From an uncultured beta proteobacterium (GTDB taxonomy: Bacteria; Pseudomonadota; Gammaproteobacteria; Burkholderiales; Burkholderiaceae_C), in the NCBI GenBank assembly GCA_903914985.1, contig CAIWRE010000393.1:1-5606 (forward strand): a stretch of DNA of 5,606 bases, in the 5' to 3' direction. Made by a program: the position numbers and the translations under genes. Under the pieces are notes generated by a model that worked only from the letters and a program-made list of their open reading frames with translations, searched no databases and had not been told where the DNA came from. Positions 5,017-5,606 of this stretch are shown in pieces. How positions within the stretch are numbered: position 1 is the stretch's first letter; every line of letters begins with the position of its first letter.

Positions 5017-5436
5017 ATGGCTTTTGGTCGCATGGATCGTTCGACGGGCAATGCGCCCATGGGCGAAATCAATATGACGCCGCTGATAGACGTGATGTTG
5101 GTGCTCTTGGTGATCTTCATCATCACCGCGCCGCTGATGGTCAACACCGTCAAGATGGATTTGCCCCAGGCGAAAGCGCCATCGACGGTCGATACCCACG
5201 CACCGACGCTGGCCGTGGCCATCGACAAATACGGCATGGTGTACTTGAGCGACCAGGTGGTGACTGACGGTGCCCTCGAAGAAGCGATGCGCCAAGCGGC
5301 CAGCCGCAACGCTCAAACCGAAGTGCAGCTGCGCGCTGACCGCGCAGTGCCGTATGGCCGGGTGCTCGAATTCATGGCCCTGGCCCACCGCGCGGGCCTG
5401 AGCCGGGTGGGCTTTGTGTCGCAGCCCGACGAATAA
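5017..5436 (+). CDS. exbD: Biopolymer transport protein ExbD
   Basis: Partner of ExbB in the proton-driven motor. It has a short cytoplasmic N-terminus (1-21), one membrane helix at about 22-41 and a periplasmic domain (about 42-139). The motif EINMTPLIDVMLVLLVIFII contains Asp25, the conserved membrane aspartate that carries protons in ExbD/TolR proteins. The following TAPLMVNTVKMDLPQA and the later EVQLRADRAVPYGRVLEFM are typical of the periplasmic fold. The 139-residue length is normal. The ATG at 5017, 6 bp after the exbB stop, lacks a strong ribosome site and is probably read by coupled translation. An internal Met15 and Met20 are less likely starts because they would cut away the cytoplasmic tail. 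TolR is the alternative name, disfavoured by gene context. Confidence 0.94.
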   Translation: MAFGRMDRSTGNAPMGEINMTPLIDVMLVLLVIFIITAPLMVNTVKMDLPQAKAPSTVDTHAPTLAVAIDKYGMVYLSDQVVTDGALEEAMRQAASRNAQTEVQLRADRAVPYGRVLEFMALAHRAGLSRVGFVSQPDE

Positions 5437-5467
5437 CGCTGCCCCCCGGTACGGCCGCAGACGCCGC

Positions 5468-5485
5468 AGGCCCACGGCCTAAAAT
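5468..5485 (+). promoter_or_regulatory. Candidate -10 of leuS with a short dyad next to it
   Basis: TAAAAT at 5480-5485 matches the -10 consensus at 5 of 6 positions and lies 26 bp before the leuS ATG. No clear -35 is visible about 17 bp upstream. AGGCC-CAC-GGCCT (5468-5480) forms a 5-bp perfect dyad whose right arm shares its T with the -10. Two copies of GCCGCAG (5454-5460, 5463-5469), spaced 9 bp start to start, precede it. The 75-bp exbD-leuS gap holds no clear terminator. Confidence 0.4.
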
Positions 5486-5511
5486 GGGCAGGATTCCCTT
5501 CAAGACCCCCC

Positions 5512-5606
5512 ATGCAAGACAAGTACCAACACTCCGCCATTGAGCAAGCCGCCCGCGACCACTGGGCCCAGCCCCTGTGGAATGGCCACGAGGCTTACCG
5601 CGTCAC
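5512..5606 (+). CDS. leuS: Leucyl-tRNA synthetase, N-terminal fragment (3' end outside window)
   Basis: Class I aminoacyl-tRNA synthetase that charges tRNA-Leu in the cytoplasm; only the first 31 codons are visible. MQDKYQHSAIEQAARDHW followed by EAYRV matches the conserved N-terminus of bacterial LeuS (usually MQ-x-KY, x-E-x-A-A-Q-x-x-W, then AYRV). Between His-Trp and Ala-Tyr there are nine residues (AQPLWNGHE), about five more than I expect for the family. The HIGH-type signature would lie beyond the right edge. The ATG at 5512 lacks a nearby Shine-Dalgarno sequence; AGGA lies about 18 nt upstream, which is too far. Placement after exbBD agrees with the gene order I recall for Comamonadaceae. 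Identity rests on a short stretch, but the pattern is distinctive. Confidence 0.87.
   Translation, partial: MQDKYQHSAIEQAARDHWAQPLWNGHEAYRV

Noticed and set aside
4225..5475. Long minus-strand open frame antisense to dapB, exbB and exbD (416 codons)
   Set aside because: His/Arg/Gln-rich composition is typical of the antisense frame of GC-rich coding DNA, and the plus-strand genes are unambiguous.

Overview
The window reads as a chromosomal segment of a Gram-negative betaproteobacterium, most likely Burkholderiales, family Comamonadaceae (Rhodoferax/Acidovorax/Polaromonas-like). The basis is two general porins of the Omp32-like 'Gram-negative porin' type and the block fur / bamE-dapB-exbB-exbD-leuS, an arrangement I recognise from that family. 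Species cannot be read from the sequence. No rRNA, tRNA, insertion sequence, CRISPR array or phage gene was seen.

Layout. (1) Positions 2-709: 3' part of a porin gene that enters from the left edge. (2) 710-830: a leader region with two dyads, including a 40-nt hairpin in front of the second porin. (3) 831-1790: a complete second porin. (4) 1833-1868: a very strong hairpin terminator lying between convergent genes. (5) 1868-2348, minus strand: a damaged MazE/MazF-type toxin-antitoxin locus. The antitoxin is almost whole, the toxin has lost its N-terminal third, and the two are joined out of frame. (6) 2402-2836, minus strand: fur. (7) A 62-bp divergent promoter region. (8) 2899-5436, plus strand: bamE, dapB, exbB and exbD, closely packed, with dapB and exbB overlapping by 4 bp. 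(9) 5512 to the right edge: the start of leuS.

How the parts fit. Most genes serve the cell envelope: porins in the outer membrane, BamE in the machine that inserts porins, DapB for diaminopimelate (peptidoglycan) and lysine, and ExbB/ExbD as the proton-driven motor of TonB-type uptake. Fur, the iron repressor, is divergent from this cluster. ExbB/ExbD links the cluster to iron uptake, but I see no recognisable Fur box and no tonB in the window.

The most unusual item is the toxin-antitoxin remnant. One apparent deletion explains the whole structure and leaves both flanking parts well conserved. Most of the rest is ordinary core chromosome, and I found no convincing new system. Secondary points are the GNRA-loop terminator shared by porin and remnant, the structured porin leader, the proline/alanine-rich tail of BamE, and a DapB cofactor-loop substitution.
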